A DNA stretch of 64,000 nucleotides, from contig JADJYG010000001.1 of assembly GCA_016719895.1 (NCBI GenBank), forward strand, positions 248,001-312,000, given 5' to 3'. The notes under the pieces are model-generated. The model ran no database searches, was not told the origin of the DNA, and was given only the letters and a program-made list of their open reading frames with translations. Source of the DNA: Saprospirales bacterium. Lineage in GTDB: Bacteria > Bacteroidota > Bacteroidia > Chitinophagales > Saprospiraceae. The position numbers and the translations under genes are program-made. Shown one piece after another: positions 10,550 through 20,310 of the stretch (position 1 is its first letter; each line of letters opens with the position of its first letter).

Positions 10550-12201
10550 ATGAAATTGAAATATCTGTTCTCGATACTCTTCGTGCTGTCGATGAACGCG
10601 TGCAGCAAAGAGTTTCTCGAAATACCGCCTGTGGACCGGTTGACGGCAGACAACTTCTACCGGAATGCTTCGGACGTGCGCGCGGCCACTGCCGCCCTGT
10701 ACGGAGTGCCCTGGTTCGATTTTAACGACAAGTTTTTCTGGCTGACGGGCGACTGTATGTCGGGGAACATGTACTACACATACGACCAGGAAGGGCAGTT
10801 CTTTTACTTTTCTTTTACCCCCGGCAATGCCCACTTGTCGGCGGGCTGGAAGGGGATTTACCGGGTCGTTTCCTATGCCAATTCCATTATCAACGACATG
10901 CCGCGCATTGCCGAAAACAACGGCGTATCCCGCGGGGTTATCGACGGCGCAATCGCCGAAGCGCGTTTTATGCGCGGCACAGCCTATTATTTCATCGCCG
11001 AATATTGGGGCGAAGCGCCCATCGTTGAAAACGCCGGCGCCCTGGTGGCAGCCAACGACCTGATCCTCCCGAAAAACACGAAGGCCAACTTGTATGAGTT
11101 CGCCCGCCGCGATCTGGCCTTTGCCGCCGAAACACTGCCTGCTTCCGACGGAGCCGGCCGCGTCACGCAATGGTCGGCAAAAGGTATGCTGGCCAAATTG
11201 CACCTGACCATGGCGCAAAACCTGGGCGACAGCAAATCAGCCGAAAACTTTGCAAAAGCCCGCGATTACGCAGCAAAGTCATCGAAACGAGCGGCCTTTC
11301 GCTTATGACGGACTACGCCAACTTGTTTAAGATAGAAAACAACAACAACGCCGAATCGCTGTTTGCCCTCCAATGGATGGAAGGCGCTTACGCCTTCGGC
11401 AACAGCCGCCAGGCCAATTGGGCGCGCAGCAGCCTCGTCACCGGAAACTCCGAATGCTGGGGTGGCGGCAAATGCGCGACGTATAATTTTGTACAGGAAG
11501 TGGAAAACGGCGACAAACGCCAGCCGGCCATTTTTATGGCGCCGGGCAATCACTACCCGGAAATCAATAAAGCTGCCGGGGGGTACACATACCATATCGT
11601 CTCCCGCGATCCGGCTAAACCTGATGTGGTGGTGGAAGGCGCCGCACCCGTGCTCAACAACCTGAAAAAGTACATCGTCGGCAGTGCCGATGATACGGGC
11701 GACAAGGTTTCTACGGGACAGGCGACCGCCATCAACCAGTATATCCTCCGGCTGGCGGATGTGTACCTGGTGTACGCCGAAGCCGTGCTGGGATCTGCCG
11801 CTTCGACCAGCGACAACAAGGCTTTACAGTATTTCAATGCCGTGCGCACCCGGGCCGGCCTCGCGGCAAAAACGGAGATTGCGTTTGCCGACATCCTGCA
11901 CGAACGCCGCGTGGAATTTTGCATGGAAAGTCTGTTTTGGCTCGATTTGAAACGCTATTTCTACCGCGATTCGGACGGCGCCCTGGCCTACCTTTCCGGT
12001 CAGGAGCGGGAGTATACTTTTTACCGGGACAACACCCCGGGCGCAGCCGACGAGAACACGGTGGCTGGCTACATCCTGCAAACCCAACCGCCTATCCCCG
12101 TTACGGCAGGGCAAATGAACCTGCCCATTCCGGCTGCCGAGGTTGCTGCCAACCCCAAACTGGCCCCCGGCGCCCCGGCAGAAGAGTACGTGTTTAATTA
12201 A
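10550..12201 (+). CDS. SusD/RagB-family glycan-binding lipoprotein, one frame break
   Basis: Surface lipoprotein that forms the lid over SusC and binds incoming glycan. MKLKYLFSILFVLSMNAC gives a lipobox with Cys near residue 18. The N-terminal SusD pattern (FLEIPPVDRLTADNFYRNASDVRAA split over the first 40 residues) is followed by TPR-like helices (AIAEARFMRGTAYYFIAEYW) and the C-terminal half (LYNAVRTRAG-type FNAVRTRAGL, ILHERRVEFCMES, LPIPAAEVAANPKL). The reading frame changes near 11270-11276: the first frame reads ARDYAAK and then drifts to a stop at 11308, while KVIETSGLSLMTDYANLF continues in the next frame. Adding one A to the AAA run restores about 550 residues, the usual SusD size. 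A single-base deletion or assembly error is therefore more likely than two genes. An in-frame ATG at 10532 is an alternative start. Confidence 0.88.
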
Positions 12202-12228
12202 GTTTGTACATCAAAAAATGAAAATTCA

Positions 12229-13413
12229 ATGAGATACCTCATCATATACGGCTCTTTGCTTGCCTCCCTGGCGATCATAACCGGTATCGGCGCCTGCAAA
12301 AAGGATGATTCGACCGTGAGTAATGAACCCCCGGTGGTGCATTACATCCGCTCGACCGACCCCGGCAAATCCGACTCGTTGCTCATCGGCAGTTTTATGG
12401 GCAGCCTCATCGCTATCGTTGGCGAAAACCTGAACAGCACCCGCGAATTGTGGTTCAACGACCAGCAAGCAGTGCTGAACCCGACGTATATCACCGAAAA
12501 AACCATTTTGGTGAACGTGCCGAGTACCGTGCCCGGCACCGTGACCGATAAAATCCGGTTCGTGACGGCCAACGGTTCCGAGTACTTTTACGACTTCAAG
12601 GTCAATGTGCCCGCCCCGCAAATTAACAGTATCAAGTGCGAATTCGTCCCTGACGGCGGCACGGTGGTGCTCGAAGGCGATTTCTTTTTCGATCCGAAAG
12701 TCCTTTTCCCCGGCGACCTGGAAGGCCAATTGACCCTGGTGGAAAAGACAAAAATTGAAGTGACAGTGCCGGCCGGCGCCGGCGCCGGGCCCATCACGGT
12801 ACAAACGAATTTCGGCAAGGTCAAGTCCAAATTTTACTTCCGCGACGACCGCAACGTTTTGCTCGATTACGATACCCGGATGCACGAGACCTGGACGGCT
12901 CCCGTCGGCAACAGCGACCCGTCGGGTTGTGCCGGCAATTACGCCTTTTTCAAAAGCAGCGCCAACGGAGCCTGGCAATGGGCAAACGAACTGACGATGC
13001 AATACTGGGCGCCGCGGGGACGTGGCAACGTGCCGGTAGCCGTAGGCTCCAAAGACGATCTGGTCCTCAAGTTCGAATGCAATGTGCCCATTGAATGGCG
13101 CGATGTCCGTATGGAAATTTTCTTCGGGCCGTATGCCGATGACCACGGACGCGATCACCCGAACACGGCCTTCGCCCGCTGGCAACCCTGGCTGAACGGG
13201 CCGTTCAAAACCGACGGCTGGATTACCGTATCCATCCCGCTCACCGAATTCAAATATGGCAAAGACGACCCGGCCGATGACCCGAACGGCAGCAAATCCA
13301 TCACAAACCTGTCGGCGCTGACCAACGTAGTGATGATGCTGTTCGGCCCCGCCAACGGGCCGAACCCCGTGCATATTGCCTTCGATAACGTGCGGATTGT
13401 ACCGAAAGATTAA
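12229..13413 (+). CDS. IPT/TIG surface glycan-binding lipoprotein (SGBP-like)
   Basis: Predicted outer-membrane lipoprotein that captures polysaccharide at the cell surface for the SusCD pair. A lipobox (ITGIGACKKDD) is followed by about two IPT/TIG Ig-like domains (LIAIVGENLNSTRELWFND; TVVLEGDFFFDPKVLFPG), then a C-terminal beta-sandwich from about residue 205. That sandwich, with aromatic residues (WQWANELTMQYW, ARWQPWLNGPFKTDGW) and IAFDNVRIV near the end, resembles the glycan-binding domain of SGBP-B proteins. It starts 27 bp after susD. Its C-terminal domain is shared with the next gene (DGWITVS.PLT.F, DNVR), suggesting tandem duplication. Function is inferred from domain layout and context; the ligand is not identifiable from sequence. 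Confidence 0.8.
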   Translation: MRYLIIYGSLLASLAIITGIGACKKDDSTVSNEPPVVHYIRSTDPGKSDSLLIGSFMGSLIAIVGENLNSTRELWFNDQQAVLNPTYITEKTILVNVPSTVPGTVTDKIRFVTANGSEYFYDFKVNVPAPQINSIKCEFVPDGGTVVLEGDFFFDPKVLFPGDLEGQLTLVEKTKIEVTVPAGAGAGPITVQTNFGKVKSKFYFRDDRNVLLDYDTRMHETWTAPVGNSDPSGCAGNYAFFKSSANGAWQWANELTMQYWAPRGRGNVPVAVGSKDDLVLKFECNVPIEWRDVRMEIFFGPYADDHGRDHPNTAFARWQPWLNGPFKTDGWITVSIPLTEFKYGKDDPADDPNGSKSITNLSALTNVVMMLFGPANGPNPVHIAFDNVRIVPKD

Positions 13414-13426
13414 GCGATTTTCCGTT

Positions 13427-13460
13427 TGCGGTTTTGGGTGCTGTTCCACCCAAAACCGCA
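13427..13460 (+). other. 14-bp perfect hairpin between the two SGBP genes
   Basis: TGCGGTTTTGGGTG at 13427-13440 pairs perfectly with CACCCAAAACCGCA at 13447-13460 around a 6-nt loop. No T-run follows on the plus strand, so it is more likely an mRNA-stability or partial-attenuation element than a simple terminator. It could set a lower level for the downstream SGBP and hydrolases. Confidence 0.5.
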
Positions 13461-13500
13461 TCCCGCATTTTGTAAATCGTAAATTAAAATCAAAAAGATC

Positions 13501-15600
13501 ATGCCCAATATATTCAAACTTACATGGCTCCTGTGCCTCCTGCTTGTCGCAATAGCGTTCAACGGCTGTAAAAAAGACGACGGACCCAGCGACGACATCG
13601 CGCTCAACAGTTTCGGCCCATCGCCTGTTTTGCGCGGGGGCGACCTGCGGTTTATAGGCGAAAACCTCGACAAGGTGACCGCCATTATACTCGCCGACAA
13701 CGTAGAGGTCAATACGTTTAAAAGCAAATCCGCCGACCTGATCGTAATTACGGTACCCGACGCAACTGTCAACGGCAAGGTCACGCTCAGAACGCCGCAG
13801 GGCGACATTACCACCAAAACCCCGCTCACTATTTCGGAGCCGATCACCCTCACAGCCTTCAACCCGGCCAAAGCCCGGCCCGGCGAAAAGATCGCCCTCG
13901 AAGGCACCTACCTGAACCTGATTGAGGAGGTCATTTTTGCCAATAAAAAATCGGTGGCGCGTTCGGCGTTTGTAAGCCAGTCGAAAACGAAAATCGAAGT
14001 CAATGTCCCCGACGATGCGCAAACAGGGCTGATCGTCCTGTCCAATGGCCTCGCCGACCCCATTTTGGTCGAATCGGCTTCGGCCCTGGAGGTAACGCTT
14101 CCCGTGGTTACGCAGTTGTCGCCAACACCCGTCAAGGCCGGCAGCACCCTGACGATCGAAGGCGCCGACCTCGATTTGACGAAATCCGTAGCGTTTAACG
14201 GCGGCGCGAAGGTTACGGCATTCACCAGCCAGACGGCGGCAAAAATCGAACTCACCGTGCCAGCCAATGCCAAAGACGGCAATCTGCGGCTGGCGGTCGC
14301 CTCGCTTGTCGAGGTCACCACCACCCAGGCCGTTGAAATGAAAGTACCTTCGATTTCAGGTATCGCGCCGAACCCAGCCAAAAACGGCGGCGATATCACC
14401 GTGACGGGCGACGACCTTGACCTGGTGACTGGTGCAACCTTCGGCGGTGGTAAAACGGGCGTCCTGCAGGGCGGTACGGCCACCCAGATCAGCATCATGG
14501 TGCCGGACGACGCCAGCTCGGGCTCCCTCACGCTGCACACCGCTTCCGGCAAATCAGTCACTTCCGGCGCCGTATTGGATATGGTAAAACCGGTGGTTTC
14601 CGGCATGGCGCCGCTTGATATCCAGTTTACCAAGGAATTGACCATCACAGGCAACCACCTTGACCTGGTCGCGAACGTGAAATTCAGCGGAGGAACCGAA
14701 GCTACGCCCACGAGTGCGAGTTTGAATGAAGTGAAAGTAAACGTACCGGTCGGCACCGCATCGGGCGTCATTACCCTGGTAGCCAAAAACGGCGATGAAG
14801 TGCCTTCCGCACAATCGTTGAATATCCTGCCATCCACGTCGGCAACGATCACGGCCATGCCCATTCAGGCCAAACCGGGCGAGCTGATCAATATCGAAGG
14901 AGTCAACCTGGACGAAGTGACCGAAGTTGTTTTCCCCGGAAACGTAGCGGCCACAATGTACGGGCTAAAATCCGCCGCACTCATCCAGGTAGTCGTGCCG
15001 ATGAATGCCAAAAAAGGTGTCGGTACCCTGACGCTCATCACGGTCAATAACGAACAGGTCATTTCACCGCCCATCAATATTCAGGGCGTCGACCCGGTGG
15101 CCGACCCGGCCCTGGTATTTTTTAATTTCGACAACCTCGGCCTTTGGTGGGGCGACACGGGCGGCCCCGAAAACGACCCCGCTCTCACCCTGGACGGCTC
15201 GAATTATTACCGGGCAAACAAGGACTGCAACGGCTGGACCGGCTTCTTCTGGCGCAATGGTGCGAACAACTTCCCCGGCGCCATCATCGGCACCAACGTA
15301 GCCAATTACAACCTGAAATTCGATGTCAACGTGCTTGAACCCATCACCGGCGGCGAATTTGCCTGGCGCCTGAAGGGTTCGTCGGGCGATTTCTGGTATC
15401 GCTGGAAACCCTGGGAATCGAGCGGCAGCTACAAAACCGACGGCTGGATTACCGTTTCTGTGCCTCTCACGGCCTTCTCCGACGGCGCCAACAGCATCGC
15501 CGACCTCAATACGATCACCGAGGACTTCGGCGTGGCGTTTAACGCCGGCGCTTCGAAAGTGAATGTTTGTATCGATAACGTACGCTTTGAGTTAAAATAA
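13501..15600 (+). CDS. Multi-IPT/TIG surface glycan-binding lipoprotein
   Basis: Long surface glycan-binding protein. A lipobox near IAFNGCKKDD is followed by six consecutive IPT/TIG domains of about 80 residues, each starting with a P-(V/A)-K/R-G-G/E-x-L pattern and carrying a GxxLD(L/K)V motif (examples: GENLDKVTAIILADN, GADLDLTKSVAFNGG, GDDLDLVTGATFGGG, GVNLDEVTEVVFPGN). The last 180 residues form the same binding sandwich as the preceding protein, with many Trp and Tyr residues (LGLWWGD, GWTGFFWRNG, FWYRWKPWESS) that could stack on sugar rings. The IPT array probably acts as a stalk holding the binding domain away from the membrane. The role is inferred from architecture and from its place between susD and GH26. 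Confidence 0.8.
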   Translation: MPNIFKLTWLLCLLLVAIAFNGCKKDDGPSDDIALNSFGPSPVLRGGDLRFIGENLDKVTAIILADNVEVNTFKSKSADLIVITVPDATVNGKVTLRTPQGDITTKTPLTISEPITLTAFNPAKARPGEKIALEGTYLNLIEEVIFANKKSVARSAFVSQSKTKIEVNVPDDAQTGLIVLSNGLADPILVESASALEVTLPVVTQLSPTPVKAGSTLTIEGADLDLTKSVAFNGGAKVTAFTSQTAAKIELTVPANAKDGNLRLAVASLVEVTTTQAVEMKVPSISGIAPNPAKNGGDITVTGDDLDLVTGATFGGGKTGVLQGGTATQISIMVPDDASSGSLTLHTASGKSVTSGAVLDMVKPVVSGMAPLDIQFTKELTITGNHLDLVANVKFSGGTEATPTSASLNEVKVNVPVGTASGVITLVAKNGDEVPSAQSLNILPSTSATITAMPIQAKPGELINIEGVNLDEVTEVVFPGNVAATMYGLKSAALIQVVVPMNAKKGVGTLTLITVNNEQVISPPINIQGVDPVADPALVFFNFDNLGLWWGDTGGPENDPALTLDGSNYYRANKDCNGWTGFFWRNGANNFPGAIIGTNVANYNLKFDVNVLEPITGGEFAWRLKGSSGDFWYRWKPWESSGSYKTDGWITVSVPLTAFSDGANSIADLNTITEDFGVAFNAGASKVNVCIDNVRFELK

Positions 15601-15735
15601 ACTTTTTAGAACATGGCTGGTTAATCCCGGACGCATAGTCATTGTGGTGGGGGTGTCCATCCGGCACACCTCCATCGGCTATGCGGCTCCGGCGGATCTT
15701 TTCTGAACCAACAGATAAACTTCACGCTTACTCGT

Positions 15736-16929
15736 ATGCTTTCTTTTAAGGCACAGCGGTTCGTATGGCTGGTGGTCATTGGCCTTACGGGCTGCTTGTC
15801 CGGGCTGCTGTTCGGCCAATCCCAGCCGGCGGCATCGGACCCCCTTGCCACGAAAAAGACCCGCGCTTTGTTTGCCAATTTGTACCAGATGGCCGGGCAA
15901 AAAATCCTGTTCGGCCACCAGGATGACCTGGCTTACGGCGTCTACTGGAAACAGGAGGCCGGCCGCTCCGACGTACAAGAAACCTGCGGCAGTTACCCGG
16001 CAGTTTTTGGCTGGGATTTAGGCAGCCGCTTCGGGCCCGGCCAAATGGCTAATATCGATTCCGTCCGTTTTTACGACATGAAACAACTCATGCGCGACGC
16101 ATATGGTATGGGTGGTGTAAATACCTTGAGCTGGCACCTGGACAACCTCGTCAGCGGCGGCAACGCCTGGGATACAACAGCCGCCGTGCGCGAACTGCTG
16201 CCGGGCGGCAAACACCACGACCTGCTCTTGCAACAGCTCGACGGTATGGCCGAACTCTTCCGAAGCCTGAAAACCCGCGGCCTGTTCAAAAGCCCGATAC
16301 CGGTTATTTTCCGCCCCTGGCACGAACACACCGGACACTGGTTCTGGTGGGGTTCGAAAAGCTGTACGCCGGAGGAATATAAAGCGCTGTTCCGGTTTAC
16401 GGTCGATTATTTGCGGAATATAAAAGGTATTCACAACGTACTCTATGCGTATTCGCCAGATGTTTTCGAAGACAAGGAACACTATTTGCTGAACTATCCT
16501 GGCGATGAGTATGTGGATATATTCGGGCTCGACTACTATTACCGTCCGCACAATCTCGATAGCATCCGGGCGGATTTGCCACGAAAGCTCGCCCTGCTCT
16601 CCGATCTGGCCGCCGAACACAGAAAAATTCCGGCATTTACAGAAACTGGTTTCGAAGCCATACCCAGTGAAAACTGGTGGACCCAAATGTTGCTCAGCCA
16701 GGTCCAAACTGCGCGTATCGCCTACCTGCTTGTATGGCGAAATGCGAATAATGCCTCCAAGCCCGGGCATTATTACGCGCCCTTTCCCGGCCAACGCAGC
16801 GCAAAGGATTTCATAGCGTTCAGCCGCAGCGATCTGATGTTATTTCAGGATAAACTACCCAACTTGTACAAAAAGCCCAAACCGGTCAAAGTTAAACCGG
16901 AGCGCACCGCTGCTTCCCGCTTGTATTAA
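15736..16929 (+). CDS. GH26 endo-beta-1,4-mannanase lipoprotein
   Basis: Predicted endo-mannanase that cuts beta-mannan or glucomannan at the cell surface or in the periplasm. The N-terminus has a hydrophobic segment and a lipobox-like LTGC (Cys20), so a lipoprotein is likely. The catalytic domain starts at KILFGHQDDLAYG (residue 57). The acid/base Glu197 lies in FRPWHEHTGHWFWWG and the nucleophile Glu303 in PAFTETGFEAIP, both standard GH26 positions, and FGLDYYYR supplies further active-site aromatics. At 397 residues it is a single-domain GH26. It follows the SGBP gene and precedes GH9. Most GH26 enzymes are beta-mannanases; beta-1,3-xylanase or lichenase activity is a less likely alternative. 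Confidence 0.92.
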   Translation: MLSFKAQRFVWLVVIGLTGCLSGLLFGQSQPAASDPLATKKTRALFANLYQMAGQKILFGHQDDLAYGVYWKQEAGRSDVQETCGSYPAVFGWDLGSRFGPGQMANIDSVRFYDMKQLMRDAYGMGGVNTLSWHLDNLVSGGNAWDTTAAVRELLPGGKHHDLLLQQLDGMAELFRSLKTRGLFKSPIPVIFRPWHEHTGHWFWWGSKSCTPEEYKALFRFTVDYLRNIKGIHNVLYAYSPDVFEDKEHYLLNYPGDEYVDIFGLDYYYRPHNLDSIRADLPRKLALLSDLAAEHRKIPAFTETGFEAIPSENWWTQMLLSQVQTARIAYLLVWRNANNASKPGHYYAPFPGQRSAKDFIAFSRSDLMLFQDKLPNLYKKPKPVKVKPERTAASRLY

Positions 16930-17098
16930 ATGGCATATCAAAAAAATACCCGTCGTGCCGAAAAGGTGTTTGAAAGGTTAATGCGACGATCATTTTTTTC
17001 ACCAACTGAAACCATCTCCGACGTATGCAAACGTTGGCCCCCCCTGACGCCGCACGACGGCTTGATGTTGCGCCTGGTCAAATCAAAATGATTCGTTT

Positions 17099-19210
17099 AT
17101 GAAAAGTGTTTGCTTTTTCCTGCTCCTTTGCGGCCTTGTACCCTACCTGCTTGCCCAATCTGCCGGCTCGCCCTTTATCCGGCTCGATCAGTTCGGCTAC
17201 CTGCCGACGGAAAAAAAGGTGGCTGTTTTGGCCGATCCGGTGGCAGGGTTCGACGCGGCCTTGAGTTTTACCCCCGGTAATACGTATGAGGTGCGACGTG
17301 TATCCGATGGGCAGCCGGTCTTTTCCGGCGCCACGGTGGCCTGGAAAAACGGCGTCACGCATACCCAATCCGGCGACCGGGGCTGGTGGTTTGATTTCTC
17401 GGCCCTCAGCACCCCGGGGGAATATTACCTGTTTGATGTCGCTCAGGGCATTTCCTCCCACCCGTTCAGGATCGACGAGGGCGTGTACCGGGATGTGTTG
17501 AAACAAGCCGTGCGCACCTATTTTTATCAACGACTCAATTTTGCCAAACAAACGCCCTTTACCGACTCGAAATGGACGGACCTTGCAGCCTTTGATGGCG
17601 CCGGTCAGGATAAGGAGGCGCGAAGCCGGTGGGCGAAAAATGACCCAGCCACCGCACGGAATCTACGCGGCGGCTGGATGGATGCCGGCGACGTGAACAA
17701 GTATACCACTTTTGCCGAAGGCGCCGTATTGCAACTGCTGGAAGCATACCGACGCAATCCGGCGGCATTTACCGACGATTTCAATATCCCGGAAAGCGGC
17801 AACGGTATTCCGGATCTGCTTGACGAACTGATATGGGAGCTCGATTTTCTCAAACGTATGCAGGACGCGACGGGAACTGGCGGTTTCCTGCTCAAGGTCG
17901 GGGTGGATAATTACAACGACATTTCGCCGCCGAGCCTCGATACCAGGCCGCGGTATTACCTGCCCGAATGTACTTCGGCAACCCTGGCGGGTTGTGCGAT
18001 GTTCGCTATGGCAGGCGTTGTGCTCGCCCAAACAGGCGATCCCGCACTCCAGACCTACGCAGCTGATTTGGTCGCCCGGGCGCAAGCAGCCTGGCAACGG
18101 GCGACGGTTTCAACAGCCAATTTCACGCAATTCGAATCGGCCTGCGACGACGGCGATATAAAAGCCGGCGATGCGGACCGCGACGCACTGACGCAATTGG
18201 AAAGCGCCCTGATAGCGGCAATTTACCTGTACGAAGCGACGGATAACGCCGCATACCAGCAGTTCACGGAATCCAAATACACCCAAACGCGCCCCATCTC
18301 CAGCACTTGGTGGGGGCCCTATCAGGCGCCTTTGCAGTATGCTTTGTTGCGTTATGCCGGCTTGCCTGGCGCCAACGCGAATGTGGCGGCCACCATCCGC
18401 AACCAAAAAGCCGCCATGAATTACGCGTTTTCCATCGATACCTATGCTGGCCAAACCGATCTTTACCGGGCCCACATGGATGACTGGGCGCACCACTGGG
18501 GTAGCAATTTGGTGCGAGCCAACTGCGGCACCTTGAATATGGATTTTATATACTTCAGCCTGAATCCCGCGCAAAGCGCCGCCTACCGCGAAGTGGCCGC
18601 GCAATATCTCCACTGGTTGCATGGCGCCAACCCCCTGGGCATGGTGATGCTTTCGAATATGTATGCTTTTGGCGGAGACTGGTGTGCCAATCAGATATAC
18701 CACACCTGGTTTGGCCACAATACCCTGTACGATCATGCGCTGTTTTCGCCCAGAGGGCCCGCGCCGGGTTACCTCACCGGCGGACCGAACAAAGATTTCT
18801 CCTATACCCAACTTTCGCCACCAGCCAACCAACCGCCACAGAAATCATACCTCGACTTCAACGACGGCTGGCCGCAAAGCTCCTGGGAAATTACGGAGCC
18901 CGCAATTTATTACAATGCTGCCTACATCCTGTTGTTGTCCAATTTTACCTATGCAGCGCTGGTACCAGCCTGGGAAGTACCCGTAGCGGCACGTCCATTT
19001 GAGTTGCGCCCTAACCCGGCGTCATCTTCGGTGCAGCTCAAATTCTCCGACGGCCGCAGCCGGGTCGTCCGGGTGGTCAATGCCAGCGGCCAGGTGATCG
19101 AAACGTTCAAAACCATCGAGAATCAAATAACCCTGGACATAAAACACCTGCCATCCGGCGCCTATCGCATCGGCGCAGACGGTGTGTGGAAGCAAATGGT
19201 GAAGCTATAG
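17099..19210 (+). CDS. Secreted GH9 endoglucanase-type hydrolase with T9SS sorting domain
   Basis: Predicted inverting beta-1,4-glucanase, possibly acting on glucomannan or beta-glucan. Signal peptide to LLAQ, then the N-terminal Ig-like cellulase domain (IRLDQFGYLPTEKKVAVL; residues 25-110) and an (alpha/alpha)6 GH9 barrel. GGWMDAGDVNKYTTF holds the catalytic-base Asp pair near 196-199, GANPLGMVMLSNMYAFGG matches the second signature, and DFNDGWPQSSWEITEPAIYY carries the acid Glu near 600. The final 70 residues (FELRPNPASSSVQLKF... to KQMVKL) are a Por-type T9SS tail. A 169-bp gap upstream contains no obvious signal. It is convergent with the thioredoxin gene 9 bp away. The exact polymer is not determinable by eye. 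Confidence 0.9.
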   Translation: MKSVCFFLLLCGLVPYLLAQSAGSPFIRLDQFGYLPTEKKVAVLADPVAGFDAALSFTPGNTYEVRRVSDGQPVFSGATVAWKNGVTHTQSGDRGWWFDFSALSTPGEYYLFDVAQGISSHPFRIDEGVYRDVLKQAVRTYFYQRLNFAKQTPFTDSKWTDLAAFDGAGQDKEARSRWAKNDPATARNLRGGWMDAGDVNKYTTFAEGAVLQLLEAYRRNPAAFTDDFNIPESGNGIPDLLDELIWELDFLKRMQDATGTGGFLLKVGVDNYNDISPPSLDTRPRYYLPECTSATLAGCAMFAMAGVVLAQTGDPALQTYAADLVARAQAAWQRATVSTANFTQFESACDDGDIKAGDADRDALTQLESALIAAIYLYEATDNAAYQQFTESKYTQTRPISSTWWGPYQAPLQYALLRYAGLPGANANVAATIRNQKAAMNYAFSIDTYAGQTDLYRAHMDDWAHHWGSNLVRANCGTLNMDFIYFSLNPAQSAAYREVAAQYLHWLHGANPLGMVMLSNMYAFGGDWCANQIYHTWFGHNTLYDHALFSPRGPAPGYLTGGPNKDFSYTQLSPPANQPPQKSYLDFNDGWPQSSWEITEPAIYYNAAYILLLSNFTYAALVPAWEVPVAARPFELRPNPASSSVQLKFSDGRSRVVRVVNASGQVIETFKTIENQITLDIKHLPSGAYRIGADGVWKQMVKL

Positions 19211-19219
19211 GCGGCGCGC

Positions 19220-20002
19220 TCAATACAGCGCCATGCTGAACTTCCGCCGGTACGCCTGCGTGAGCGGGTGGTGTTCGCCGAACAATCGAAACAGCGCTAC
19301 GGCAGCCCGACGTGGCAGGGCGTTCCCGAAGGTTTTATCGGCCGATACGGCATGGATCAGGCGCTGCAGGGTTGTTTCAGCGGCGGCCTCGGCCAAGGCA
19401 TTGCGCGCGGCACGCAAGGCGTCGGCAACCGGCACGCCGACGCCGGAAAACTCCATCAGTTCGACCAGGGTAAGCACGTCGGTTGCCGCTTCGTGGTATT
19501 TATCGCCTGGCTGGATTCCGGCTACCAGCGCCTTGGCTGCAACCGGGTCGCGAACGACCGAATACCGGGCCAGTGCGATTTTGGCATCCCGCCGGCCGGG
19601 ATGCTCCAGCAGGAAGGCCTCCAGCGGTTCAGTCAGCGTGTCGTCCGGCCAGCCATTAGCCTGGGCCAGTATAGCTTCGAGCGCCTGGGCTTCCGGATCG
19701 GGTAAATGTTCTTCCAGCCAGCGCTCGAGCATGGGTCGGGTGAGCGCCCCGGTGAATTCATCAATCATCCGGCCCTGATGAAAGAGTTTGACATTGGGGA
19801 TGCTTCGAATCCCGTAGCGCGCTGCGAGGTCCTGGTGTTCTTCCGTGTTGACTTTTACCAGCGACCAGCGGCCCTGTTGATCGCGTTCCACAGCCTCCAG
19901 TACAGGCGTAAGCATACGGCAGGGGCCGCACCATTCGGCCCAGAAATCGACGAGAACCGGCACGTCGTGACTACGCTCGATCACCGCTTTTTGAAAATCC
20001 AT
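19220..20002 (-). CDS. Thioredoxin-TPR protein, CnoX/YbbN-like
   Basis: Cytoplasmic redox or chaperone protein (no signal peptide). The N-terminal thioredoxin fold has the intact active site WCGPC at residues 24-28 and the cis-proline in RSIPNVKLF (Pro69). The C-terminal half (about 110-260) is helical and fits the TPR-like domain of the YbbN/CnoX family, proteins that protect clients from oxidation and hand them to chaperones. Length 260 is close to that family's usual 280. It is monocistronic, convergent with GH9, and unrelated to the flanking polysaccharide genes. A plain thioredoxin with an unusual tail is the alternative. Confidence 0.87.
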   Translation of the reverse strand: MDFQKAVIERSHDVPVLVDFWAEWCGPCRMLTPVLEAVERDQQGRWSLVKVNTEEHQDLAARYGIRSIPNVKLFHQGRMIDEFTGALTRPMLERWLEEHLPDPEAQALEAILAQANGWPDDTLTEPLEAFLLEHPGRRDAKIALARYSVVRDPVAAKALVAGIQPGDKYHEAATDVLTLVELMEFSGVGVPVADALRAARNALAEAAAETTLQRLIHAVSADKTFGNALPRRAAVALFRLFGEHHPLTQAYRRKFSMALY

Positions 20003-20278
20003 ACGGCAGTTTTTTTCCTTTTATGGGTACAAAATTAGAGCCGGAGAGCCAAATGGCACTTGTATTTTACAGGGATAGTGCGGTGTTAATTGAGGGTATC
20101 GCCAGCAGCGGCCAGATAAAGCACTATTCCTCCTGATGCAGATCATTGCACAACCAGCCGGTCAAGCTGACTTTGCGCCGGAAAAAGGATTAGGCAGGGG
20201 CTGCAGGTGTGTGTGTGCATTTTGCCGGATTGTCATGCAAGTGTCCTGTTTTTTTACAGCACGAATCAATTTAGAATT

Positions 20279-20286
20279 TACATTTG
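20279..20286 (+). promoter_or_regulatory. Candidate Bacteroidota -7 box
   Basis: TACATTTG matches the TAnnTTTG consensus exactly and lies 25 bp before the ATG at 20311. The -33 region is only a T-rich run near 20250, so the promoter is plausible but unproven. Confidence 0.4.
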
Positions 20287-20310
20287 CGCTCAACCAATTT
20301 CGGCTTTAAT

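Noticed and set aside
12226..14022. 598-codon minus-strand frame opposite the SGBP genes
   Set aside because: It spans two real lipoprotein genes and their intergenic hairpin; no domain seen.
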